DNA from: Mesorhizobium sp. AR10
Lineage (GTDB): Bacteria; Pseudomonadota; Alphaproteobacteria; Rhizobiales; Rhizobiaceae
Assembly: GCF_024746795.1 (NCBI RefSeq)
Contig: NZ_CP080524.1
Span: forward strand, 372,001-436,000
Reading direction: 5' to 3'
DNA length: 64,000 nt
The notes below the pieces were generated by a model. The model had not been told where the DNA came from. It was given only the letters and a program-made list of their open reading frames with translations, and did no database searches. Both the position numbers and the translations under genes were made by a program. Below, in pieces: positions 27,008-35,015 of the stretch. Each line of letters starts with the position of its first letter. Position 1 is the stretch's first letter.

Positions 27008-27799
27008 CTATTTGCCCGACACGAGCGCCAGGGCGCGGATCGGGCTGCCGGTGCCGTGCTCGATCTTCAGCGGCGCCGCGATCAGGATGGCGCCCTTCGG
27101 CGGCAGCTGGTCGAGGTTGCAGAGACTGGCGAGACCGTAGCGGTTGGCCTTGTGCATCAATGTGTGCGCCGGGAATGGCGGCTCCATTCCCCCTGCTTTG
27201 CCAGCATCCGTCCCGATCGTCTCGCTGCCCCAGCCCTTGATGTCCTTGCTGATCAGGAACTGGATGGCTTCGGCCGTCGGCCCGGGCGTATGCGGGCCGG
27301 TCTCGTTGGCGTTGAGGAACTCGGCTTCCGAACCGTTGCGCTTGTACCAGTCGGTGCGCATCACCACCCACTCGCCGGCATTGATGGCACCATGCTTGGC
27401 TTCCCATGCCTTGATGTGGTCGACGGTGAGCAGGAAGTCATGGTCGGCGGCGGCTTCCTTCGAGCAGTCGATGACATTGACCGGGCCGACGAAGTTCTGC
27501 GCCGGAATGGTGTCGGTGGCGCCGTCCGGATAATCCTTGCCGGTGATCCAATGCTGCGGCGCGTCGAAATGCGTGCCCGAATGCTCGCCGAGCTTCAGCC
27601 AGTTCCAGGCCCACCACGGGCCGTTCTTGTCATAACGGGAGATCGAGTGGATCTCGACCTTCGGCGTGTCCACCGCCAGCTCGGGCGGCAGCTTGATCAG
27701 CGGGGTGTCGGGTCCGAGCGGTGCCGACAGGTCGATCACCTGAATGGCGCCTGAAAGAAGCTGGCCGGCGACTTCACCGAGGAGTTTTTGGGTGTCCAT
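27008..27799 (-). CDS. Cyclase-family metal-dependent hydrolase (isatin hydrolase / kynurenine formamidase-like)
   Basis: A 263-residue member of the cyclase/kynurenine-formamidase superfamily, whose enzymes open cyclic or formyl amides with Mn or Zn. The metal-binding motif HSGTHFDAPQHW is present near residue 85 and the domain opens IQVIDLSAPLGPDTP. Known members include isatin hydrolase and kynurenine formamidase; either would give an anthranilate-type product, which fits the 2-aminobenzoyl-CoA-type enzyme encoded at 35016. The choice between them cannot be made from sequence. GAGGGA precedes ATG 27799. It is divergent from the flavoprotein at 27911, with a palindromic operator between. 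Confidence 0.82.
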   Translation of the reverse strand: MDTQKLLGEVAGQLLSGAIQVIDLSAPLGPDTPLIKLPPELAVDTPKVEIHSISRYDKNGPWWAWNWLKLGEHSGTHFDAPQHWITGKDYPDGATDTIPAQNFVGPVNVIDCSKEAAADHDFLLTVDHIKAWEAKHGAINAGEWVVMRTDWYKRNGSEAEFLNANETGPHTPGPTAEAIQFLISKDIKGWGSETIGTDAGKAGGMEPPFPAHTLMHKANRYGLASLCNLDQLPPKGAILIAAPLKIEHGTGSPIRALALVSGK

Positions 27800-27888
27800 G
27801 GTCTCTGTTCCCTCTTTCAAAGTGATGATCAAGGCTCGTCTCGGCCCTTAATATCCTACTAGACGAAAACATATGCATCTGCAATTAT

Positions 27889-27902
27889 CTTTAAGCATAA
27901 AG
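27889..27902. promoter_or_regulatory. Putative MarR operator, site A
   Basis: CTTTAAGCATAAAG, a dyad with arms CTTTA/TAAAG, lies in the divergent gap between the cyclase gene and the 27911 flavoprotein gene, just before the ribosome site of the latter. It fits TTYAAGCNTRAAR, shared with sites at 34948, 42394 and 43289. Confidence 0.55.
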
Positions 27903-27910
27903 GAAATGGG

Positions 27911-29494
27911 TTGGCGGGCGTGAGCGAGTTTGACGCCATATTCGTGGGGGCAGGCCACAACAGTCTGGCATGCGCCGCGCATCTAGCGCTCAAGGGGTGG
28001 AAAACAGCGATTTTCGAGCGCAGTGCAGCAATCGGCGGCGCCGTCCAGACCCAGGAATACACCCTTCCCGGCTTCCGCCACGATTTCGGCGCGATGAATC
28101 TGAGCCTGTTCGCCGGCTCGGCCTTCCACCGGAAATATGCAAATGAATTGAAAACCCACGGACTGGAATTCTCAGCCGTCGCCGACTGCTTCGCCAGCGC
28201 CTTCCCCGACGGTCGCTGGTTTGGCGTCAGCAACGATCTGGAAAAGACCGCCTCGCGGATGGCTGCCTTCTCGGCAGCCGACGCCGCCACATGGCGCAAG
28301 CTCGTCGCGGCTTTCCCTGCCGAGGCCGAGCATCTGTTTCGCCTGCTTGGCTCGCCGATGAGCGGCCGCGCGCTGGCCGGCACCGCCTGGAACCTTTGGC
28401 GCAAGAAGGGTTTTTCCGGCGCGCTCGACACCGGCCGGTTATTGCTTTCCTCACCCCGCGCCTGGCTCGAGGAGACTTTCGAGTCGCCGCATGTCAGGGC
28501 GGCGCTCGCCACCTGGGGCATGCATCTCGACTTCGCACCCGACATCGCCGGCGGTGCGGTGTTCCCCTATCTGGAATCGATGGTCAACCAGTGTTTCGGC
28601 ATGGTGCTCGGCAAGGGCGGCGCCGACACCATCATCCGCGCCCTGTCCGGCATGGTCACAGCTGCCGGCGGCAAGATCGCCACCGGGGCCGAAGTGGCCG
28701 AGATCACGGTTTCCGGCGGCAGGGCGACCGGCGTGCGGCTCGCTTCCGGGGATTTCCATATTGCCAGCAAGGCGGTCATCGCCGGCGTCGCGCCCAGGGC
28801 GCTCGCCGGCAGGCTGCTGCCCGAAGGGTCGGGCGATGCCGGCTTCGATGCGGCGATGAAAGGATTTCGATACGCACCGGGCACGATGATGATCCACCTG
28901 GCGCTGGACGATCTTCCGGATTGGAGCGCCGGACCTGAGCTCAGGCAATTCGCCTATGTGCATCTTTCGCCTTCGCTCGACGCCATGTCGCGTACCTATC
29001 AGCAGGCGATGGCAGGCATGCTGCCGGACGAACCGGTGCTGGTCGTCGGCCAGCCGACGGCTATCGATCCCTCGCGGGCGCCCGAGGGCAAGCATGTGCT
29101 GTGGGTGCAGGTGCGCATGCTGCCGGCGGAGATCCTTGGCGACGCTGCCGGCAAGATCGCACCCGATCGCTGGGACGAGGTGAAGAAGGCCTATGCCGAC
29201 CGTGTTCTCGATATCATCGAAACCTACGCGCCCGGCCTTCGCCGAAAAATCCTCGGACGCGCCGTGTTCTCGCCTGTCGATCTCGAGCGGGAGAACCCCA
29301 ACCTCGTCGGTGGCGACCAGGTCTGCGGCAGCCACCATCTGGCGCAAAATTTCCTGTTTCGCCCGGCGCGCGGATACGCCGGATGGAACACGCCCGTCGC
29401 CAATCTGCATCTCACAGGTGCCGCGACATGGCCGGGCGCCGGCGTCGGCGCGGCCTCGGGCTACATGCTCGCGCAATTGCTTGGCGGGAGGTAG
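27911..29494 (+). CDS. FAD-dependent oxidoreductase, phytoene-dehydrogenase-like
   Basis: A 527-residue flavoprotein parallel in design to the 25256-26827 protein: VGAGHNSLACAAHLALKG at the start, then TAIFERSAAIGGAVQT, and LHLTGAATWPGAGVGAASG near the end. The two proteins also share PGFRHDF/PGFIHDV-like N-terminal and EGKHVLWVQ/DGQAILWLQ central segments. TTG 27911 is favoured because AGGA lies 6 bases upstream; GTG 27920 is the alternative. It is the first gene after operator site A. It may introduce a double bond or oxidise a ring in the same pathway. Confidence 0.83.
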   Translation: MAGVSEFDAIFVGAGHNSLACAAHLALKGWKTAIFERSAAIGGAVQTQEYTLPGFRHDFGAMNLSLFAGSAFHRKYANELKTHGLEFSAVADCFASAFPDGRWFGVSNDLEKTASRMAAFSAADAATWRKLVAAFPAEAEHLFRLLGSPMSGRALAGTAWNLWRKKGFSGALDTGRLLLSSPRAWLEETFESPHVRAALATWGMHLDFAPDIAGGAVFPYLESMVNQCFGMVLGKGGADTIIRALSGMVTAAGGKIATGAEVAEITVSGGRATGVRLASGDFHIASKAVIAGVAPRALAGRLLPEGSGDAGFDAAMKGFRYAPGTMMIHLALDDLPDWSAGPELRQFAYVHLSPSLDAMSRTYQQAMAGMLPDEPVLVVGQPTAIDPSRAPEGKHVLWVQVRMLPAEILGDAAGKIAPDRWDEVKKAYADRVLDIIETYAPGLRRKILGRAVFSPVDLERENPNLVGGDQVCGSHHLAQNFLFRPARGYAGWNTPVANLHLTGAATWPGAGVGAASGYMLAQLLGGR

Positions 29495-29602
29495 CAGCCG
29501 AACATTTTTGGGGTGAAGGAGGACAAGGCGCGGTTGCCCAAGGAGCCTGAACCCACTGATTAGACAGAAACGCCGCGCACAGACAATAAACCAAGGGGAA
29601 CG

Positions 29603-31135
29603 ATGATGACCATGAACAGACGCGAATTGCTCGGATACAGCGCTGCCGCACTTGGTGCGGCGGCGATCGGCCTGCCGCAGATCGCCAGGGCTGCGGCCGG
29701 CGAACTGACCATCGCCTACAACGTCAACCTGCCGTCCTGGGACCCGACCACCGGACCGTCGGCGGTCAACCCGACCATCCAGGGTCTTTACCAGTCGGTG
29801 TTCGACCAGTTCATCCCGCAGAAGCCGGACCTGTCCTTCGCACCCGGCCTGCTCACAGAATGGGGCTGGAACGAAGACCGCACCAAGATCACGATGACGG
29901 TGCGCGAAGGTGTCACCTGGCACGACGGCTCGCCGTTCACGGCCGAGGACGTGGTCTGGTCGCTGCAGCGGGCGGGCGACGAGAAGACCGGCAACCCGAT
30001 CCAGTTCGTCTGGAAGAACGTCAACAACTTCAAGATCGACGGCAACAAGATCACCGGCGACGTCGTGCAGTTCGACCCGGTGTATTTCAAGTGGATGTCG
30101 TTCCTGACCGGCTACATCATGCCAAAAGCCTATTACGAGAAGGTCGGCGCCGAGGGTTTCGAAAAAGCGCCGATCGGCACCGGCCCCTACATGGTCGACA
30201 AGTTCGAGCGCAACGCCTTCCTGCGGCTGAAGGCCAACCCGAACTATTGGGGCGACAAGCCGGCCTTCGAGAACGTCACCATCAAGTTCGTCACCGATGC
30301 GGCGAGCCGTGTCGCCGAGATCGAGTCCGGCTCCTCGCAGGTGACGCTCGAAGTCCCCTATGAGGAGTATGACCGGCTGATCGCCAAGGACGGCTTGGCC
30401 GGCTCCTGCAAGAACGTGTCCGACATCGGCATGATCTTCTTCAACGACATCGAGGCGATGCTGGACAAGAACGTGCGCCAGGCAGCGGTGATGTCGATCG
30501 ACAAGAAGCTGCTGGTCGACCGGCTGCTGCACGGCTATGGCCTGCCAATCGATACGCTGGAGACGCCGGAATATGCGGCCTTCGATGCGTCGATCAAGGT
30601 CGAGCACAATCCGGACAAGGCCAAGGAGTTGCTGGCCGCCTCCGGTTATTCGCCGGAAAAGCCGGTCAAGTTCACGATACAGACGACCAAGGGCTTCAAG
30701 CCCAAGGATTATGAGATGATCCAGGCGATCGTCGGCATGTGGCGCAAGGTCGGCATCGAGGCGACGATCGAGGTTTATGAGATCGCCAAGCATTACGAAC
30801 TGCGCGCCGCCGACAAGCTGGCGCCGGCGGCCTTCTACAATTGGGGCAACGCCATCGGCGATCCGACGACGTCGACCGGCTTTGCCATGTATGGCCCGAG
30901 CCCGCATTCGGTGTGGGACAGCCAGGACCTGATCGACATGATCAATCCGCTGTGGGGCGAAAAGGACGAGGCCAAGCGCATCGCCGGCTGGAAGGCCGTC
31001 GACAAGTACATCGCCGAGCAGGCCTATGTGCTGCCGCTGATCCAGTATGCGCAGCCGATCGTGCATGCCAAGGGCGTCAATGTGGTACAGCATGTGTCCG
31101 GCGCGCTGTTGCCGGCGCTGATGACCCCGGCCTGA
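29603..31135 (+). CDS. Peptide/opine-type ABC transporter substrate-binding protein
   Basis: A 510-residue family 5 solute-binding protein. It carries a twin-arginine-type signal (MNRRELLGYSAAALGAAAIG, cut near residue 32), the VREGVTWHDGSPFTAEDVV segment, and APIGTGPYMVDKF. The family imports peptides, nickel, opines or small glycosides; the catabolic setting suggests uptake of the pathway substrate or a conjugate. AAGGGG lies 5 bases before ATG 29603. It is followed by permeases and ATPases that complete an importer, separated by a hairpin and a palindromic repeat. Confidence 0.88.
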   Translation: MMTMNRRELLGYSAAALGAAAIGLPQIARAAAGELTIAYNVNLPSWDPTTGPSAVNPTIQGLYQSVFDQFIPQKPDLSFAPGLLTEWGWNEDRTKITMTVREGVTWHDGSPFTAEDVVWSLQRAGDEKTGNPIQFVWKNVNNFKIDGNKITGDVVQFDPVYFKWMSFLTGYIMPKAYYEKVGAEGFEKAPIGTGPYMVDKFERNAFLRLKANPNYWGDKPAFENVTIKFVTDAASRVAEIESGSSQVTLEVPYEEYDRLIAKDGLAGSCKNVSDIGMIFFNDIEAMLDKNVRQAAVMSIDKKLLVDRLLHGYGLPIDTLETPEYAAFDASIKVEHNPDKAKELLAASGYSPEKPVKFTIQTTKGFKPKDYEMIQAIVGMWRKVGIEATIEVYEIAKHYELRAADKLAPAAFYNWGNAIGDPTTSTGFAMYGPSPHSVWDSQDLIDMINPLWGEKDEAKRIAGWKAVDKYIAEQAYVLPLIQYAQPIVHAKGVNVVQHVSGALLPALMTPA

Positions 31136-31150
31136 TACAAGTGAAGAGGC

Positions 31151-31170
31151 ACGCTGTCGCGAGACGGCGT
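31151..31170 (+). terminator. Stem-loop after the binding-protein gene
   Basis: ACGCTGTC and GACGGCGT pair over 8 bases (one G-T) around a GCGA tetraloop. It is followed by GTCTTCTC rather than a clean T run. It may attenuate transcription or stabilise the upstream mRNA, so that more binding protein than permease is made. Confidence 0.45.
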
Positions 31171-31188
31171 GTCTTCTCAACTACGCAG

Positions 31189-31310
31189 ACCCCCTCATCC
31201 GGCCCTTCGGGCCACCTTCTCCCCGCCGGGGAGAAGAGATTGGCTGAGCCGTCGGCGCCCTCTTCTCCCCTCGGGGAGAAGGTGGCCGCGAAGCGGCCGG
31301 ATGAGGGGGC
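31189..31310. repeat. Palindromic intergenic element, second family
   Basis: Outer arms ACCCCCTCATCCGGCC and GGCCGGATGAGGGGGC are near-complementary, and inner arms CCACCTTCTCCCC and GGGGAGAAGGTGG pair as well. It lies between the binding-protein and permease genes of one transporter. The sequence is unrelated to the 14554/39388 family. Confidence 0.85.
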
Positions 31311-31352
31311 TTCGTTCCATCAGCCGCTCAAACGCACTAGGCTTATGCCGGC

Positions 31353-32360
31353 ATGCTTCTGCAAAGATTTCTGATCCGTCTTGTGACGATGGCGATCACG
31401 CTGTTCGGCGTGGCCGTCGTCGTCTTCGTCGTCATCCGCGTCGCGCCCGGCGACCCGATTGCGATGATGCTGCCGCCAGGCGCGACCGATGCCGACATTG
31501 CCCGGCTGCGCGCGCTGTACGGGTTAGACAAGACCATCGTGCAACAGTTCTTCATCTGGCTGTCGGGCGTTGTCAGGGGCGACTTCGGCACCTCGATTTC
31601 GCTGCGGCAAGACGTGCTGGGGCTGGTGTTCAACCGGCTGCCGGCGACGCTGGAGCTTGCCATCGTCGCGCTGGTGATGGCGGTGGCGATCGGCGGCACG
31701 ACGGCAATCCTCGGCGCGCGCGAGCGCGGTACAGTGGTCGAGGCCGGCATCGACATCGCCAGCGGTGCAGCACTCTCCATTCCTGACTTCCTCTGGGGCC
31801 TGGTGCTGATCCTTTTGTTCGGCGTGCTGGTGCCGGTGTTCGACATTTCCGGGCGGGTGTCGCCGCAGCTCGACCTGCCCTTCGTCACCCAGTTTTATCT
31901 CGCCGAAAGCATCGTGCGGCTGCGCCTCGACCTGACCAGGGATCTTCTGGCGCATATGCTGATGCCGGCCGTGGCGCTGGCGCTGCCGCTGGCGGCGATC
32001 ATCTCGCAGCTCCTAAAACAGTCGCTGAAGGAAGTGCTCGACCTCGACTATGTCGTGCTTGCGCGGGTCAAGGGTTTTTCGGAAACGCAGGTCATCCTGC
32101 GCGAGGCACTGAAGAATGCCGCCCTGCCGACGCTCACCCTGGTCGGTGTGCAGTTCACCTTCCTCATCGGCGGCACGGTCATCGTGGAGCGGCTGTTCTC
32201 CTATGAGGGTCTCGGCAACATGGCCATCGACGCCGTCATCAACCGCGACCTGCCGCTGATCCAGGGCATCGTGCTGGTCTTCGCGCTGCTGTTCGTGCTG
32301 ATCAATCTTGCCGTCGACATGATGTATGCGCTGCTCAATCCGAGGCTGCGCCATGGATGA
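31353..32360 (+). CDS. ABC transporter permease (DppB type)
   Basis: A 335-residue permease of the dipeptide/opine family. It starts MLLQRFLIRLVTMAITLFGV and continues IRVAPGDPIAMMLPPGA, the DppB-type first helix and loop. The cytoplasmic loop is DLDYVVLARVKGFSETQVI (EAA motif) and the end is DMMYALLNPRLRHG. Six helices are expected. It overlaps the next permease gene by 8 bases. Confidence 0.92.
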   Translation: MLLQRFLIRLVTMAITLFGVAVVVFVVIRVAPGDPIAMMLPPGATDADIARLRALYGLDKTIVQQFFIWLSGVVRGDFGTSISLRQDVLGLVFNRLPATLELAIVALVMAVAIGGTTAILGARERGTVVEAGIDIASGAALSIPDFLWGLVLILLFGVLVPVFDISGRVSPQLDLPFVTQFYLAESIVRLRLDLTRDLLAHMLMPAVALALPLAAIISQLLKQSLKEVLDLDYVVLARVKGFSETQVILREALKNAALPTLTLVGVQFTFLIGGTVIVERLFSYEGLGNMAIDAVINRDLPLIQGIVLVFALLFVLINLAVDMMYALLNPRLRHG

Positions 32361-33201
32361 CGGCCGCATTTCAAGACACGGCTCGGGCGCAAAGCTATGG
32401 CTGGCCGGCGGCTGGCTGCTGCTGGCGCTGCTGGCAGCGATCTTCGCGCCGCTGGTGGCGCCACAGGACCCGCTGGCACAGGATCTGATGCTGGAGCGGC
32501 TGCCGCCGTTCTGGATGAGCGGCGCCGAGCATGGCTTCTGGCTCGGCACCGACAGCCTCGGCCGCGATCTCTTGTCACGGCTGATCTTCGGTGGCCGCAT
32601 CGCCTTCATCGTCGCTTTCGCCGCGGCCATCGCCGCGTGCCTGGTCGGCTCGACGCTTGGGCTGATCGCCGGTTATTTCGGCGGCTGGGCCGACCGCATC
32701 ATCTCGCGCATCGTCGACGTCTGGATGGCGTTTCCGCCGGTGCTGTTCGCCATCCTTCTGGTCGCCGTGCTCGGCACCGGCTTGAACTCCGTCATCATCG
32801 CCATCGCCGTCATCGACTGGACGCGTTTCTGCCGGGTGATCCGTGCCGAGACGATGGGCCAAGCGCGCATGGACTATGTCGAGAATGCCCGCATCGCCGG
32901 CTATGGCCGCATCGGCATCATGCTGCGCGAAGTTCTGCCCAATGTGGTGCCGTCGATCGTGGCACTGCTGTCCTTGGAGATGGGCATCGCCGTCATCGTC
33001 GAGGCGATCCTGTCCTTCGTCAACCTGTCGATCTCGACCGACGATCCAACCTGGGGCGGCATCATCGCGGAAGGGCGGCTGTCGATCCATCAGGCCTGGT
33101 GGGTGCTGGTGTTCCCGCTGATCACGCTGATCCTGACCGTGCTGTCGTTCAGCCAGTTCGGCGAGGGCCTGAGGGCGCGTTTCGATCCGGTGCTGCGATG
33201 A
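32353..33201 (+). CDS. ABC transporter permease (DppC type)
   Basis: A 282-residue permease. HGFWLGTDSLGRDLLSRLIFGG is the family signature after the first helix and periplasmic loop; MDYVENARIAGYGRIGIMLR is the EAA loop; the end is [17 protein letters not shown] 32353 lies inside the end of the DppB-type gene and is the natural start. The ATPase gene follows by an ATGA overlap. Confidence 0.92.
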   Translation: MDDGRISRHGSGAKLWLAGGWLLLALLAAIFAPLVAPQDPLAQDLMLERLPPFWMSGAEHGFWLGTDSLGRDLLSRLIFGGRIAFIVAFAAAIAACLVGSTLGLIAGYFGGWADRIISRIVDVWMAFPPVLFAILLVAVLGTGLNSVIIAIAVIDWTRFCRVIRAETMGQARMDYVENARIAGYGRIGIMLREVLPNVVPSIVALLSLEMGIAVIVEAILSFVNLSISTDDPTWGGIIAEGRLSIHQAWWVLVFPLITLILTVLSFSQFGEGLRARFDPVLR

Positions 33202-34073
33202 GCGCCTGCCTCGACATCAGGGATTTAAGCGCCGTGCTGCCCAACGGCCAGCGCGTGCTGCGCTCGGTGTCGCTCTCCGTGCAGCCCGGCGAAGTGCGCG
33301 CGCTGGTCGGCGAGAGCGGCGCCGGCAAGACGATGATCGGCAAGGCGGTGCTCGGCGTGCTGCCGCTCAGCGTGCGCATTGTCGACGGCGACATGTTGTT
33401 GGAAGGCGAGGACCTCGGCAAGTTGCAGCCAAAGGCGCGGCGCACGCTGATCGGCGCACGCACCGCACTGATCCCGCAGGACCCGCTGACCGCGCTCAAC
33501 CCGTCGCGCCGCATCGGCCCGCAGATGACCGACCGGCTGGTGCGCATTCTCGGTTGGAGCGGTGAGAGAGCCGACCAACGCATCCGGCAATTGCTGGACC
33601 AGGTGCAGATCCGCGATCCCGACCGTGTGCTCAAATGCTATCCGCACGAGCTGTCCGGCGGCATGCGCCAGCGTGTGCTGATCGCCGCCGCCTTTGCCGC
33701 CGAGCCCCGGCTGATCGTCGCCGACGAGCCGACCACGGCGCTCGATGTCACCGTGCAGAAGCAAATCCTGCGGCTGATCGCTGAGTTGCAGCGCGAGCAC
33801 GGCACCGCAATCCTGTTCGTCACCCACGATCTCGGCGTCGTCGCCAAGATCAGCCAAAAAGTCTCGGTGCTCTATGCCGGCAAGGTGGTGGAGGAGGCCG
33901 AGACGGCCGCTCTCTTCGCCGCCCCAAAGCATCCCTACACGCGGGCGCTGATGCAAGCCACGCCGCGCTACACCGACCCGCTCGCCTCGCTGAAGCCGGT
34001 GGACGATGCTGTGCTGGCCGGGCTCGCCGCCGAGATCAGCGCTGCCGACCAGGCGTGGAGGCGGCATGGCTGA
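33198..34073 (+). CDS. ABC transporter ATP-binding protein (DppD type)
   Basis: A 291-residue ATPase. Walker A is GESGAGKT near residue 38, the signature is [16 protein letters not shown] and Walker B is [12 protein letters not shown]. The end contains [12 protein letters not shown], typical of oligopeptide-type ATPases. It follows the permease by ATGA and overlaps its partner ATPase by 8 bases. Confidence 0.93.
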   Translation: MSACLDIRDLSAVLPNGQRVLRSVSLSVQPGEVRALVGESGAGKTMIGKAVLGVLPLSVRIVDGDMLLEGEDLGKLQPKARRTLIGARTALIPQDPLTALNPSRRIGPQMTDRLVRILGWSGERADQRIRQLLDQVQIRDPDRVLKCYPHELSGGMRQRVLIAAAFAAEPRLIVADEPTTALDVTVQKQILRLIAELQREHGTAILFVTHDLGVVAKISQKVSVLYAGKVVEEAETAALFAAPKHPYTRALMQATPRYTDPLASLKPVDDAVLAGLAAEISAADQAWRRHG

Positions 34074-34902
34074 GCCGCTCATCTGCGTGCGTGGACTGAA
34101 GGTCGCGCTGCCCGACATGACGCGCAAGCCGCTGATTGGCCGCGCGCCGCTGGCCGAGATCCTGAAAGGTCTCGACTTCGACCTGCCCAGGGGATCGGTG
34201 ACCGGCATCGTCGGCGAATCCGGATCCGGCAAATCGACGCTCGGCCGCGCCCTCGTGCGCCTGCTGGAGCCAAGCGCCGGCTCGATCAGCTTCGATGGCC
34301 GCGACATCACCCACCTGCCGGAGGCGGAGCTTCGGCCGCTGCGCCGCAATCTGCAGATGATCTTCCAGGATCCGATGTCGTCGCTCAATCCGCGCCGCAC
34401 CATCTTCAGCATCATCGCAGCCCCGCTCAAGCAGAACGGCCTTGGTGACAATCTAAAGACCCGAGTCGCCGAAGCCTTGCAGCGCGTCGGCCTGCCGCAA
34501 AGTTTTACCAGCCGCTACCGCCACGAACTGTCGGGCGGCCAGCGGCAACGCGTCGGCATTGCCCGCGCGCTGGCGCTATCGCCGAAGTTCGTACTCGCCG
34601 ACGAGATCGTCTCCGGCCTCGATGTCTCGACCCAGGCGCAGATCCTGACGCTGCTGGAAAAGCTCGCGGCCGAGATGGGCCTGACCGTCGCCTTCATCAG
34701 CCACGATCTGTCGGTGATCCGGCGGCTGTGCCAGCAAGTGATCGTCATGCGCGAAGGCGCGATCATCGAAGCCAGCGCCACCGACGCCTTGTTCGACAAC
34801 CCGCGGCAGGCCTACACGCGCGACCTCATCGCAGCCATCCCACTGCCCGAGATCGACGCAGGCTGGCTGGACGTCCATCCTACGGCAAAGGTAGCGACAT
34901 GA
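34066..34902 (+). CDS. ABC transporter ATP-binding protein (DppF type)
   Basis: A 278-residue ATPase with Walker A GESGSGKS near residue 49, Q-loop MIFQDPMSSLNPRRT, signature [16 protein letters not shown] and a Walker B in which LADEIVSGLD replaces the usual DEPTSALD. The Glu is kept, so activity is likely. It is the last gene of the importer; 113 bases later begins the aminobenzoyl-CoA-type operon, after a palindromic operator. Confidence 0.92.
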   Translation: MAEPLICVRGLKVALPDMTRKPLIGRAPLAEILKGLDFDLPRGSVTGIVGESGSGKSTLGRALVRLLEPSAGSISFDGRDITHLPEAELRPLRRNLQMIFQDPMSSLNPRRTIFSIIAAPLKQNGLGDNLKTRVAEALQRVGLPQSFTSRYRHELSGGQRQRVGIARALALSPKFVLADEIVSGLDVSTQAQILTLLEKLAAEMGLTVAFISHDLSVIRRLCQQVIVMREGAIIEASATDALFDNPRQAYTRDLIAAIPLPEIDAGWLDVHPTAKVAT

Positions 34903-34947
34903 AATCATTCGCCACCAAACGTAGGCAGGAATCATTGCAATATGAAA

Positions 34948-34962
34948 CTTTAAGCTTGAAAT
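34948..34962. promoter_or_regulatory. Putative MarR operator, site B
   Basis: CTTTAAGCTTGAAAT in an A/T-rich promoter stretch 54 bases before the 35016 gene. It fits TTYAAGCNTRAAR. The downstream operon contains a MarR gene (38074), so autoregulation is plausible. Confidence 0.6.
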
Positions 34963-35015
34963 AATTTATCTGCGGCGCGATACTCAAACCAGAAAGCGAA
35001 GAGGAGATCGCAGGC

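Noticed and set aside
28451..31180. A 909-codon open frame on the minus strand
   Set aside because: It is antisense to the 27911 flavoprotein and the 29603 binding protein, is rich in Arg/His/Gly and shows no domain; it is a GC-driven shadow.
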